The position numbers and the translations under genes were made by a program. Shown here piece by piece: positions 54,369 to 62,999 of a stretch of 64,000 nucleotides of DNA. The DNA comes from Clostridium estertheticum (GTDB taxonomy: Bacteria > Bacillota > Clostridia > Clostridiales > Clostridiaceae): NCBI RefSeq assembly GCF_026650985.1, contig NZ_CP086239.1, positions 4,676,501 to 4,740,500 of the forward strand, in the 5' to 3' direction. The notes under the pieces were generated by a model that worked only from the letters and a program-made list of their open reading frames with translations, did not search any database and was not told the origin of the DNA. Each line of letters begins with the position of its first letter. Within the stretch, counting starts at the first letter, position 1.

Positions 54369-55397
54369 ATGAGTTGGACGAAAAGAATAAGCATATGGAT
54401 AGTAGTATCTTTATCTTTGCAATGTTTAGGTCTCTTTTACATTGATCATTATTTTTTAGCTACTGATTCAAAGGCAGTTTCCAAAAAAGTTGTCGAAGAT
54501 GTAAGTACAAAAGCCAAAGATGTTGATATTACTATACCAACAAATGCAGAAAATATATTAGTATCTTATGATGCCAAATATATATCTTATTACGATGATA
54601 AAAAATTGGTGATTGTTAATTGTTTGACTGGTAAAACTAAAAACATAAAGTCAGAAGATGGGTGTAACGTTTCTTTTGCTTCATGGATTCCAGGTAGAAA
54701 TAGAATGGTTTTCGTAGAAAAAGAAAGTGATGATGAATCTAGTGATTTAATATTATATTCTTATGATGTAGTAAAAGGTGAAAAAGTAAAAACAAAAAAA
54801 TTAGAGTGGAGTGGTACTAACCCTAAAGTAGAAGATATTCAAACAGCGCCATTAACAGGCGTTACTTACGTGAAGGTATCAAACAATGCTAATAAAAGTA
54901 GCATTTATAGAATCGATAGAGATAGAACAATGTCAAAAGTCGATACAATACCTAAGCTCGTGGGTAATATCACATTGATTCGCCATGAAGATAAATTAGT
55001 CTACGAAGGCTCGGTGTATAATAAAATATATGTTACTAGTAAAAGTAATGCTATAAGTGTGGGTGATGTTGATAAACTTACCTTAATTGGATCTGATAAT
55101 GATGATAATATATATCTTGCAGAAATGAAAGATAATTTAATAAGTAAAGTTTATTATGGTAAAATATCACAAGATACTAGTACATGGAAAACTATTAATT
55201 TACAAATACCTTGTGCTAAAGAAAATTTACTTCTATCAACTAGTGGTAAAATATATCAAAATGATCCGTTAAAAGGGATCATAAAAGATATAAATTCTGG
55301 AACTCAAACTAGCTATAAAGGCAAATTTGTCCAATTGTATAATAAGGGAGTAGTATCTCTTGTAGATGACAAAATATCTTTTGTACTTTTCAAGTAA
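54369..55397 (+). CDS. Membrane-anchored beta-propeller-like protein, unrecognised
   Basis: This 342-residue protein has an N-terminal membrane anchor (about residues 8-28). A repetitive beta pattern follows with blade-like units such as ILVSYDAKYISYYDDKKLVIVNCLTGK and MVFVEKESDDESSDLILYSYDV, resembling TolB/WD-type propellers in layout. I see no catalytic motif. It follows the glycosidase gene by about 35 bases with an AAAGGAGAA ribosome binding site, so the two may work together at the cell surface. A strong terminator follows. Confidence 0.65.
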   Translation: MSWTKRISIWIVVSLSLQCLGLFYIDHYFLATDSKAVSKKVVEDVSTKAKDVDITIPTNAENILVSYDAKYISYYDDKKLVIVNCLTGKTKNIKSEDGCNVSFASWIPGRNRMVFVEKESDDESSDLILYSYDVVKGEKVKTKKLEWSGTNPKVEDIQTAPLTGVTYVKVSNNANKSSIYRIDRDRTMSKVDTIPKLVGNITLIRHEDKLVYEGSVYNKIYVTSKSNAISVGDVDKLTLIGSDNDDNIYLAEMKDNLISKVYYGKISQDTSTWKTINLQIPCAKENLLLSTSGKIYQNDPLKGIIKDINSGTQTSYKGKFVQLYNKGVVSLVDDKISFVLFK

Positions 55398-55409
55398 TAA
55401 GTGGATCCA

Positions 55410-55438
55410 GACTATGCCTTCGGCATAGTCTTTTGTTT
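55410..55438 (+). terminator. Intrinsic terminator
   Basis: GACTATGCC pairs with GGCATAGTC around a TTC loop and is followed by TTTTGTTT. Confidence 0.88.
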
Positions 55439-55515
55439 ACTAAGAAATTTGAAATTAAAAGTTTATACTAGATATTCAGTGATTTTATAAAAAATGAATG
55501 TGAGGGGGAGTAAGT

Positions 55516-56169
55516 TTGGATACACAGCAAATATTGTATAAAATTTTAATGATACCAGCAATTTTAATAGCATTTACATTCCATGAGTATGCACATGCTA
55601 TTGTAGCGGATAGGTTAGGGGATAAAACTCCTAGATTTCAAGGGAGACTTACACTGAATCCAATTGCGCATATAGATCCAATAGGATTTATTCTGATTAT
55701 ATTAACGGGATTTGGATGGGCGAAACCCGTTGAAACAAATCCTAGTTCTTATAAAAATTATTATAGGGATGATTTGAAAATTTCATTTGCTGGTCCATTT
55801 GCAAATTTGATTATAGGGTTTATATTTGCAATTTTAACGGTACTATTTTGGAAATTCTCACCTGTTCAGGGTACGGTATTTACCATTATTATAGAAATAT
55901 TAAAGATTACGGTATCTATAAATTGTATGTTATTTTTTCTTAATTTAGTTCCAGTGCCAGGATTCGATGGATACCATATAATTAGGGATTTGTTTCCAAA
56001 GTTTTTTTACAATATGTCAGATACTTTTACTAGATATCAATTTTTGATATTTATGGTGTTAATATTACCTATATTACCTGGTAGTCAATCAGTTTTCACT
56101 TATATTGTGCAAGTGCCAGCTAATTGGGTATATAATATTTTTATGAACATCGCTACAATGCTTCAATAA
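55516..56169 (+). CDS. Site-2 protease family membrane metalloprotease (M50)
   Basis: This 217-residue membrane protein has the zinc motif HEYAH at residues 23-27 inside its first hydrophobic segment. The second motif VPVPGFDGYH, near residue 145, supplies the third ligand Asp. About five to six hydrophobic segments are present. Short family members without PDZ domain (YwhC-like) cut substrates within the membrane; the target is unknown. The start is TTG, five bases after a GAGGGGGAG ribosome binding site. Confidence 0.9.
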   Translation: MDTQQILYKILMIPAILIAFTFHEYAHAIVADRLGDKTPRFQGRLTLNPIAHIDPIGFILIILTGFGWAKPVETNPSSYKNYYRDDLKISFAGPFANLIIGFIFAILTVLFWKFSPVQGTVFTIIIEILKITVSINCMLFFLNLVPVPGFDGYHIIRDLFPKFFYNMSDTFTRYQFLIFMVLILPILPGSQSVFTYIVQVPANWVYNIFMNIATMLQ

Positions 56170-56236
56170 GAAGTCATGACTTAATAAAAAAATAAAGTTA
56201 AAAATTGTTATTATTACAAATGTAAGGAGAATATAT

Positions 56237-56899
56237 ATGCGCTTAAGAAAAAAATATTGGGCTAGGCCGGAACTAGAGGCCAGCCATATTGTAAGAACAG
56301 ATCAATATGATCATAAAGGAAATTGGAGTGAAGAATTTAAAAATGAAAATGAAATACATCTGGAGCTTGGATGTGGTAAGGGTAGTTTTATTGCAGAAAA
56401 ATCTAAGCAAAATTCTAACATTAATTTTGTAGGCATAGATTTAAAAGATGAGGTACTAGTGTTTGCACTTAGAAAAGTGATAGAAGTACGTGCGCTTAAG
56501 ACAGAGCAAAATATAAATGTACGTCTTATGCCTTTAAACATTATGTTTATTGATGATGTATTTGCAAAAGATGAGATAAGTAGAATTTATATAAATTTCT
56601 GTAACCCTTGGCCAAAAGAACGACATAATAAAAGAAGATTAACTCATACTAAATTCTTAACAAATTACAAGAAATTTTTAAAAGTTGGATCTGAAGTTTG
56701 GTTCAAAACAGATGATACAGACTTGTTTGAAGACTCTATAGAATATTTTAAACAATGTGGTTTTGAAATATTATTTTTAACATATGATCTTCATAAAAGT
56801 GGTTTTGAAGAAAATGTTATTACGGAATATGAAGCTAAATTTTCAAGTATAGGTAAGAAAGCTATGTTTTTAAGGGCAAGATTAATTAAAGAAAATTAG
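56237..56899 (+). CDS. trmB: tRNA (guanine-N7-)-methyltransferase
   Basis: This 220-residue SAM-dependent methyltransferase begins [14 protein letters not shown], the classic TrmB start. It has the SAM-binding [11 protein letters not shown] near residue 44 and [11 protein letters not shown] near 69. The substrate motif [19 protein letters not shown] lies near 120. It methylates G46 in the tRNA variable loop. The ribosome binding site AAGGAG precedes the ATG. A terminator follows. Confidence 0.96.
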   Translation: MRLRKKYWARPELEASHIVRTDQYDHKGNWSEEFKNENEIHLELGCGKGSFIAEKSKQNSNINFVGIDLKDEVLVFALRKVIEVRALKTEQNINVRLMPLNIMFIDDVFAKDEISRIYINFCNPWPKERHNKRRLTHTKFLTNYKKFLKVGSEVWFKTDDTDLFEDSIEYFKQCGFEILFLTYDLHKSGFEENVITEYEAKFSSIGKKAMFLRARLIKEN

Positions 56900-56945
56900 T
56901 AAGTTTAATAAATCATATAAAAGATAAATAAAGTTATTAACAAAG

Positions 56946-56992
56946 TTGTCCACATTAGTTCCATAAAATTATGGATTAATGTGGACAATTTA
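56946..56992 (+). terminator. Intrinsic terminator after trmB
   Basis: TTGTCCACATTA pairs with TAATGTGGACAA, with an inner CCATAA/TTATGG stem, and TTT follows. Confidence 0.85.
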
Positions 56993-57077
56993 CGTAGTTG
57001 ATTTCTTGTATTAATAATGCTATTATTGTATTGTAAGTAATCATACTAAATTATTATTAAAATTGAATAATAAAATA

Positions 57078-57265
57078 TAGGTTTAATTAAAATTGATTAA
57101 TTAAAAGGGAATCAGGTTAAAATCCTGAACTATCTCGTAGCTGTAATAGATGAATTTAAGTACAATATGTCACTCGGAAACGGGGAAGGCGTACTTAAAT
57201 AATGATTCTTGAGTCAGAATATCTGCCTATGTTTTGCACCATAAACTCTACGAGTGATAGGGAGG
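57078..57265 (+). promoter_or_regulatory. Cobalamin riboswitch
   Basis: The conserved blocks are present in order: GGGAATCAGGTTAAAATCC at about 57108, GTAGCTGTAATAG, GTCACTCGG with GGGGAAGGCG near 57181, and GAGTCAGAATATCTGCCTAT (the B12 box region) near 57211. Adenosylcobalamin binding should favour the downstream terminator at 57325. It precedes cbiMNQO, so cobalt import is switched off when B12 is plentiful. Confidence 0.9.
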
Positions 57266-57324
57266 GCTTTGTAATAGAAATTTGTTTACTGATTTATATG
57301 GTTAAACATAATTTTAAATCGTTT

Positions 57325-57357
57325 CCTTTTAACGCTCCAGTTAAAGGGCTTTTTTTA
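57325..57357 (+). terminator. Riboswitch-controlled terminator
   Basis: CCTTTTAAC pairs with GTTAAAGGG around a six-base loop and is followed by a T7 run. It lies between the cobalamin aptamer and cbiM and is the likely expression platform. Confidence 0.85.
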
Positions 57358-57416
57358 TTTTAAAATAAAATCACAAGAAAAAATAAATCAAATAGAATAA
57401 TATGGGGGGTGTTTTT

Positions 57417-58157
57417 ATGTTAAAGAAATACCAAGTTACACTCGGAGTTTTAATGATGTTGCTATTTATACCGAGGAACGTATTCGCAATGCACATAATG
57501 GAAGGATTTTTACCGCCGAAATGGTGTATAACTTGGGGTGCAATATGCATACCATTTATTGTTGTTGGTTACTTTTCTATAAAGGAAAAAATAAGAATAG
57601 ATCCAAGACTTAAGATGTTAATTGCAATGGTAGGAGCATTTGCATTTGTTCTATCAGCACTTAAAATACCATCAGTTACAGGAAGTTGTTCGCATCCAAC
57701 AGGGGTTGGCCTTGGTGCAATTTTATTTGGACCTACAGTAATGAGTGTACTCGGATTAATAGTTTTGATTTTTCAAGCCTTACTTCTTGCACATGGAGGA
57801 CTCACAACTCTTGGCGCTAATACTTTTTCTATGGCTGTAGTTGGACCAATAGTATCTTACGGCGTATACAAACTTTTAAAGAAATTAAATGTTTCAATGT
57901 CAATATCTATATTTTCTGCCGCAATGTTTGGTGATTTAATGACCTATGTTACAACTTCTTTTCAACTTGCAGTTGCATTTCCAGATAAAATAGGAGGGTT
58001 TGTGGCATCGCTTATAAAATTTATGAGTATATTTGCAGTAACACAACTTCCACTTGCAATAAGTGAGGGGATATTAACAGTTATAGTATTTAATCTTTTA
58101 ACTAAATATAATAAGGAAGAACTTAAAGAATTAAACGTTATATCAGAGGAGGATTAG
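57417..58157 (+). CDS. cbiM: Cobalt ECF transporter S component CbiM
   Basis: This 246-residue membrane protein has a signal peptide whose removal after residue 24 leaves [10 protein letters not shown]. That N-terminal Met-His is the conserved cobalt-binding end of CbiM. About six membrane segments follow, with SGSCSHPTG-like text ([15 protein letters not shown]) near residue 90. It captures Co(II) for cobalamin synthesis. A GGGGGGTG ribosome binding site supports the ATG at 57417. First gene of cbiMNQO under the riboswitch. Confidence 0.95.
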   Translation: MLKKYQVTLGVLMMLLFIPRNVFAMHIMEGFLPPKWCITWGAICIPFIVVGYFSIKEKIRIDPRLKMLIAMVGAFAFVLSALKIPSVTGSCSHPTGVGLGAILFGPTVMSVLGLIVLIFQALLLAHGGLTTLGANTFSMAVVGPIVSYGVYKLLKKLNVSMSISIFSAAMFGDLMTYVTTSFQLAVAFPDKIGGFVASLIKFMSIFAVTQLPLAISEGILTVIVFNLLTKYNKEELKELNVISEED

Positions 58158-58162
58158 TGAAG

Positions 58163-58516
58163 ATGAGTATCGATAAAAAAAGTAAGAATAATAGTATGCT
58201 TAAAAAAAATTTGATACTTGCTGTACTTGTTGTTGCTATTGCTGTTATTCCTCTATTATTTCTAAAACATGCGGCTTTTACTGGTTCAGATGATTTGGCG
58301 AAAAATGAGATAACAAAAATTGATGCAAATTATAAACCTTGGTTCTCTTCAATCTGGACACCGCCAAGCGCTGAAATAGAAAGTCTTTTATTTTCACTAC
58401 AGGCGGCTATCGGATCAGGCGTTGTATGTTTTTTCTTTGGGTATGCAAAAGGAAAAGCAAAAGCAAGGGCAGAAATAGAAGTGAAAGGGGAAACAAATGA
58501 AGGTGAGAAAAATTGA
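58163..58516 (+). CDS. cbiN: Cobalt transport protein CbiN
   Basis: This 117-residue protein has two membrane segments (about residues 14-33 and 80-98) with an outside loop containing the typical PWFSSIWTPPSAEIESLLFSLQ segment. CbiN assists cobalt loading into CbiM. The frame also has a GTG at 58157, but a GAGGAGG ribosome binding site about nine bases before the ATG at 58163 favours that start. It overlaps cbiQ by four bases. Confidence 0.93.
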   Translation: MSIDKKSKNNSMLKKNLILAVLVVAIAVIPLLFLKHAAFTGSDDLAKNEITKIDANYKPWFSSIWTPPSAEIESLLFSLQAAIGSGVVCFFFGYAKGKAKARAEIEVKGETNEGEKN

Positions 58517-59292
58517 TTTCTATAGACAAGTTAGCATATATTTCGAAACTTAAAAATGTTAATCCTATGGAAAAATTTATTTTTTCAATGGCTACAATAA
58601 TTGTATGTATATCACTTAATAACATAGCTGACTCTATAATAATATTATTACTTATGAGTTTTATAACGGTTTTTAAGGGAAAATTACCATTAAAAAATTA
58701 TATTGAATTAATGTCCATACCATTAGTTTTTTTGATAATGGGTGTTATAACAATAGCAATAAATGTAGCAACAAGTAGTAAAGGATTAATATTTAGTTTT
58801 AGTATTTTTAATGTTACATTAGGATGTACTTATGATAGCCTAATAACTGCAGCAAGATTATTTTTTAAGTCACTAGCAGCAGTTTCTTGTTTATATTTTT
58901 TAACATTAACAACGCCAGTTTTTGAAGTTTTATCAGTGCTTAGAAAACTTAAAGTACCTAAATTATTTGTTGAACTAATGGGTCTTATATATAGATTTAT
59001 TTTTGTATTATTAGATACTGCTAATATGATTTATATATCTCAGAGTTCAAGGCTTGGGTATTCAACATTTAGAAGAGGGTTCAATTCATTAGGGAATTTA
59101 GTTACTTCATTGTTTTTAAGTGCGTACAAAAGGTCACAAGATATTTATATGGCTATGGAGTCAAGATGTTATGATGGAGATATAAATTTATTGGAAAATC
59201 ATTATGTGACTTCATACAAAAATATATCCCTAATTATATTAGTAGAAGTGTTTTTAATAATTGTAAGTTTTAGTAAAAATATTATGTTTTAG
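58513..59292 (+). CDS. cbiQ: Cobalt ECF transporter T component CbiQ
   Basis: This 259-residue membrane protein has about five membrane segments and the coupling-helix signatures LRKLKVPKLFVELMGLIYRF and SRLGYSTFRRGF of ECF T components, plus AMESRCYDG near residue 216. It couples CbiM to the CbiO ATPase. The start is TTG within the cbiN stop region, five bases after AGGTGAG, so translation is coupled. Confidence 0.94.
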   Translation: MISIDKLAYISKLKNVNPMEKFIFSMATIIVCISLNNIADSIIILLLMSFITVFKGKLPLKNYIELMSIPLVFLIMGVITIAINVATSSKGLIFSFSIFNVTLGCTYDSLITAARLFFKSLAAVSCLYFLTLTTPVFEVLSVLRKLKVPKLFVELMGLIYRFIFVLLDTANMIYISQSSRLGYSTFRRGFNSLGNLVTSLFLSAYKRSQDIYMAMESRCYDGDINLLENHYVTSYKNISLIILVEVFLIIVSFSKNIMF

Positions 59293-59342
59293 TAAAGATA
59301 TTTCAAGGTTGTAAAATTTAAGACCCCCAGGGAGATGATATA

Positions 59343-60197
59343 ATGAGTCAATATATATTGGAGACAAAAAATTTAAGTTATAAGTATCAAGATGGAACTA
59401 AAGCATTAAACAATATAAATATAAAAATAGAAAAAGGTAAAAAGGTATCATTTGTTGGGGTTAATGGTTCAGGTAAATCAACTGTTTTCTTGAACTTTAA
59501 TGGTATTTTAAAACCAACTAAAGGTAATGTAATTTATAAAGGAAATGAAGTAAAGTATAATCAAAAGTCATTATTAGAATTAAGAAAAAACATAGGCATA
59601 GTGTTTCAGGATCCTGAGAATCAATTATTTTCTGCAAGTGTATATCAAGAAGTTTCATTTGGTGCTATGAACTTAAAGCTAAATGAGACAGAAGTAAGGC
59701 GTAGGGTGGATGCTGCACTTATGGATGTGGGTATGTATGATTATAAAGATAAGGCAGTGCATTTTTTAAGTTATGGACAGAAAAAAAGAGTGGCAATTGC
59801 AGATATACTTGTTATGAACCCAGAAATAATAGTATTCGATGAGCCTACTTCAAGTCTTGACCCTAAGCATTCAAAACAAATTGTGAAAATATTTGATGAT
59901 TTAAATCAGAAAGGAATAACTGTTATATTATCAACTCATGATGTGGAGCTTGCTTATTCTTGGTCAGATTATATTATAGTGCTTAAAGATGGCGAAATAG
60001 CTAGGGAAGGCACACCTTATGAAATTTTTTCGGATGATAAACTAATTCATGAGTGTTACCTTGAAAAACCATTTATTCTTGAAGTTTTTGAGCAGCTTCG
60101 AAGTAGTGGGAAAATTGATTCAGATGCAGCTGTACCTAGAAATAAAAAAGAGCTTTTTGATATAATAAATTCCAAGGATAAGATTAATAATGATTAA
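59343..60197 (+). CDS. cbiO: Cobalt ECF transporter ATPase CbiO
   Basis: This 284-residue ABC ATPase has Walker A GVNGSGKST near residue 39, the Q-loop VFQDPENQLF, signature LSYGQKKR near residue 141 and Walker B IIVFDEPTSSLD near residue 162, followed by the switch His in LSTHDVE. It powers cobalt import with CbiMNQ. The ribosome binding site is CAGGGAGATG. It ends the transporter operon; cobyric acid synthase follows after about 170 bases. Confidence 0.95.
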   Translation: MSQYILETKNLSYKYQDGTKALNNINIKIEKGKKVSFVGVNGSGKSTVFLNFNGILKPTKGNVIYKGNEVKYNQKSLLELRKNIGIVFQDPENQLFSASVYQEVSFGAMNLKLNETEVRRRVDAALMDVGMYDYKDKAVHFLSYGQKKRVAIADILVMNPEIIVFDEPTSSLDPKHSKQIVKIFDDLNQKGITVILSTHDVELAYSWSDYIIVLKDGEIAREGTPYEIFSDDKLIHECYLEKPFILEVFEQLRSSGKIDSDAAVPRNKKELFDIINSKDKINND

Positions 60198-60256
60198 TCA
60201 TATACATTAAAGACATTAATTTATAAAAAAAATTGCTAAATGCGACTGTTAAAATG

Positions 60257-60319
60257 TGATATAATATTTTCAAGTGGTGTAAGTCCACAGCAGGTGTGAT
60301 AGCTTGCTGTTTTTTTTTA
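60257..60319 (+). promoter_or_regulatory. Promoter and short hairpin leader before cobyric acid synthase
   Basis: An extended -10 TGATATAAT (60257-60265) is followed by a small hairpin GTGG/CCAC (60274-60288) and then ACAGCA/TGCTGT (60287-60310) with nine T after it. The second hairpin is a good terminator only about 45 bases after the start site, so the leader may be an attenuator. It does not show the cobalamin riboswitch core. Confidence 0.5.
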
Positions 60320-60370
60320 ATAGAGCAAAATACAAGGCAAAGACAAACACGGGGGAAGGGAGAAAAAGTA

Positions 60371-61879
60371 ATGGCTAAAATAATGGTTCAAGGAACTGCT
60401 TCATCTGTAGGAAAAAGCATATTAGTTACAGCGTTATGTAGAATTTTAAAACAAGACGGGTTTTCAGTATGTCCTTTCAAGTCACAAAACATGTCATTAA
60501 ACTCTTATATCACATTGGATGGAAAAGAAATGGGACGTGCACAGGTGCTTCAAGCATATGCAGCAGGGCTTGAGCCAGAAGTATTTATGAACCCAATACT
60601 TCTAAAACCTACCTCAGATAAAAAGTGTCAAATTATAGTTAATGGAAAGGTTTATGGGAATAGTACAGCAATGGAGTATCATAATATGAAACTAAAATTC
60701 AAGGACATGTTAAAAAAACAGTTTGAAGAATTAGAAAAGAAGTTTGATATTATAGTAATGGAGGGAGCAGGTAGCCCTGCAGAAATCAACTTAAGAGAAA
60801 GAGACATAGTGAATATGGGAATGGCAGAACTTATAGATGCCCCCGTAATACTTGCTGGAGATATAGATAAAGGTGGTGTATTTGCATCACTTGCAGGAAC
60901 TATGCTTTTACTAAAGGAAGATGAGAAAAAAAGGGTTAAAGCTACTATTATAAATAAATTTAGAGGGGATTTAGAAATATTAAAGCCAGGACTTACAATG
61001 CTTGAGGATATTATACATATTCCTTGTGCAGGGGTGGTTCCGTACTTTAGATTGGACCTTGAAGATGAGGATGGCGCAGTAGAATTTAATAAGAAAATTA
61101 CTGCACCTATTGACATAGCAGTAATAAAACTTCCGCATATATCAAATTTTACAGATTTAGATGCATTAAAGGCAGAGGAAGATGTATCAGTTAGATTTAT
61201 AACAACTAAAGAGGAATTAGGAAACCCAGACTTACTTATAATCCCTGGAACCAAAAATACTATCGATGATTTAATTACTTTAAGAGATTCAGGACTTATG
61301 GATGCTGTTAAGAAGTACAGTGGCAAAGGGACGATATTGGGCATTTGTGGTGGGTACCAAATGCTAGGTAATAGTTTAAGTGATCCACATGGTGTGGAGG
61401 GAAGTTTTGATAAAGTAGAAGGAATGAAGCTTTTAGACATAGACACATTATTTGAAGATGAAAAAATAACTACAAGAGTAAAGGCCCGTAGTCTTAACAT
61501 GAAAACTAGTAATGTTAAGACTTATGGTTATGAAATACACATGGGTAAATGTAGTTATGGGGAAAAGGCAAAACCTCTATTTGAAATATATGATAGAAAC
61601 GGTGACAATACTTCCATGCAAGGTAACCATAATTCATCCTTTGATGGAGCAATTAATGAAGATGGAAATGTTATGGGTACGTATATTCATGGGGTATTTG
61701 ATGGAACGGAATTTAGAGAGTTTATTATTAATGCATTAAGAATAAAAAAATCTATAAAACCTAAAAAATCTAAGACTTATGAGAGTCTAAGAGAAAAAGA
61801 AATAGACAAGCTAGCAGATATAGTAAGAGAGAACATAGATATGAATATGATTTATAAGATCATAGGAATAAAAAAGTAG
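60371..61879 (+). CDS. cbiP: Cobyric acid synthase
   Basis: This 502-residue protein has an N-terminal ATP-binding domain ([15 protein letters not shown]) of the dethiobiotin-synthase type. The C-terminal class I glutamine amidotransferase domain has its nucleophile Cys in [10 protein letters not shown] near residue 330 and the His in GTYIHGVFD near 433. It amidates four carboxylates of adenosylcobyrinic a,c-diamide to give adenosylcobyric acid. An AAGGGAG ribosome binding site supports the ATG at 60371. It precedes cbiB. Confidence 0.95.
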   Translation: MAKIMVQGTASSVGKSILVTALCRILKQDGFSVCPFKSQNMSLNSYITLDGKEMGRAQVLQAYAAGLEPEVFMNPILLKPTSDKKCQIIVNGKVYGNSTAMEYHNMKLKFKDMLKKQFEELEKKFDIIVMEGAGSPAEINLRERDIVNMGMAELIDAPVILAGDIDKGGVFASLAGTMLLLKEDEKKRVKATIINKFRGDLEILKPGLTMLEDIIHIPCAGVVPYFRLDLEDEDGAVEFNKKITAPIDIAVIKLPHISNFTDLDALKAEEDVSVRFITTKEELGNPDLLIIPGTKNTIDDLITLRDSGLMDAVKKYSGKGTILGICGGYQMLGNSLSDPHGVEGSFDKVEGMKLLDIDTLFEDEKITTRVKARSLNMKTSNVKTYGYEIHMGKCSYGEKAKPLFEIYDRNGDNTSMQGNHNSSFDGAINEDGNVMGTYIHGVFDGTEFREFIINALRIKKSIKPKKSKTYESLREKEIDKLADIVRENIDMNMIYKIIGIKK

Positions 61880-61950
61880 GGACGGTTAACAACTAATTAG
61901 TGTTTAGTGTTTCTAAAAGGCGGGGACAGTTAATAACTAATTAATGTTTA
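61880..61950 (+). repeat. Imperfect direct repeat with GGGACGGTTAA motif
   Basis: GGGACGGTTAACAACTAATTA at 61880 (GGGACGGTTAAC, AACTAATTA) recurs as GGGGACAGTTAATAACTAATTA near 61923 (GGGGACAGTTAA, AACTAATTA). The GGGACGGTT core resembles widespread REP-like repeats of Firmicutes. Function unknown. Confidence 0.5.
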
Positions 61951-61977
61951 AGAAAAATAAGATAGTGAGGAATTATA

Positions 61978-62952
61978 ATGGGAATACTATTTCAAATGAA
62001 TATAATGGATTTAATAGTAGCAATTTTGTTAGATTTATTAATTGGAGATCCATATTGGTTTAAACATCCGGTGATTTATATAGGCAAACTTATTAGTGTC
62101 TTAGATAAATTAGGTAGAAAGTTATGCAATACTCATAAGCAAATTAAAATATTTGGAGGAGTAATTGTAGTTATAGTAGCATTTTCTAGTTTTTTAGTCC
62201 CATTTATAATTTTAAAAATATCCAAAGAGTTCTTTTGGGTATATAATATTCTTAATATCATTTTGCTTTGGACAACAATAGCAACGAAATGCCTTCACAT
62301 GGAGGGCATTAAGGTTTATGATGCTTTGGTTAAAAATGATATTGATGATGCAAGAATTAAATTGTCGTATATTGTAGGAAGAGATACTAAAGACCTTAGC
62401 TTGGATGAAATAGTTAGAGCAGATGTGGAGACCATTGCGGAGAATACGGCGGATGGTGTTATAGCTCCAATATTGTATGCAATACTAGGGGGAGCGCCAC
62501 TAGCTATGATGTATAAGGGTATAAATACTATGGATTCAATGCTTGGATATATGAATGAAAAATATAAATATATTGGATTCTTTCCAGCAAAAACAGATGA
62601 TGTGTTTAATTATGTGCCTGCAAGATTAACTGGATTTTTAATCTGCCTTGCAGCTCCAATTGTTAGGGGAAATATTTTAGATAGTATGAAAGTAATGATA
62701 AGGGATAGAAAAAATCATAAAAGTCCTAATTGTGCTTATCCTGAAGGTGCGGTTGCAGGAGCTATGAGAGTCCAATTAGGTGGAACAAATGTATATTTTG
62801 GAGAGAAAATGTATAAACCAACTATAGGAAATAGAATAAAAGATTTAGGTAGGGAACATATTGTGGATACAATAAAATTAATGTATGGATCATTATTTTA
62901 TATAACATTAATATGTGTAATATACGAAATATGTGCCAATATATATAAATAA
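61978..62952 (+). CDS. cbiB: Adenosylcobinamide-phosphate synthase (CbiB/CobD)
   Basis: This 324-residue membrane protein has the family start DLLIGDPYWFKHPVIYIGKLI and about five hydrophobic segments. The conserved region is GRDTKDLSLDEIVRADVETIAENTADGV, near residue 140, followed by YPEGAVAGAMRVQLGG. It attaches aminopropanol or its phosphate to cobyric acid. The ribosome binding site GTGAGGAAT precedes the ATG. It lies between cbiP and hemA. Confidence 0.94.
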   Translation: MGILFQMNIMDLIVAILLDLLIGDPYWFKHPVIYIGKLISVLDKLGRKLCNTHKQIKIFGGVIVVIVAFSSFLVPFIILKISKEFFWVYNILNIILLWTTIATKCLHMEGIKVYDALVKNDIDDARIKLSYIVGRDTKDLSLDEIVRADVETIAENTADGVIAPILYAILGGAPLAMMYKGINTMDSMLGYMNEKYKYIGFFPAKTDDVFNYVPARLTGFLICLAAPIVRGNILDSMKVMIRDRKNHKSPNCAYPEGAVAGAMRVQLGGTNVYFGEKMYKPTIGNRIKDLGREHIVDTIKLMYGSLFYITLICVIYEICANIYK

Positions 62953-62999
62953 TAAATATGAAGTATTACCAATAGTTAAGTATTTTTGGAGATGATATA

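Noticed and set aside
60257-60319. Second cobalamin riboswitch
   Set aside because: Too short, and the conserved B12 box and the GGGAA/GCCACTG core are missing.
60679-61500. 273-residue antisense frame inside cobyric acid synthase
   Set aside because: Ser/Leu/Ile-rich translation typical of the reverse of AT-rich coding DNA; the plus-strand gene is unambiguous.
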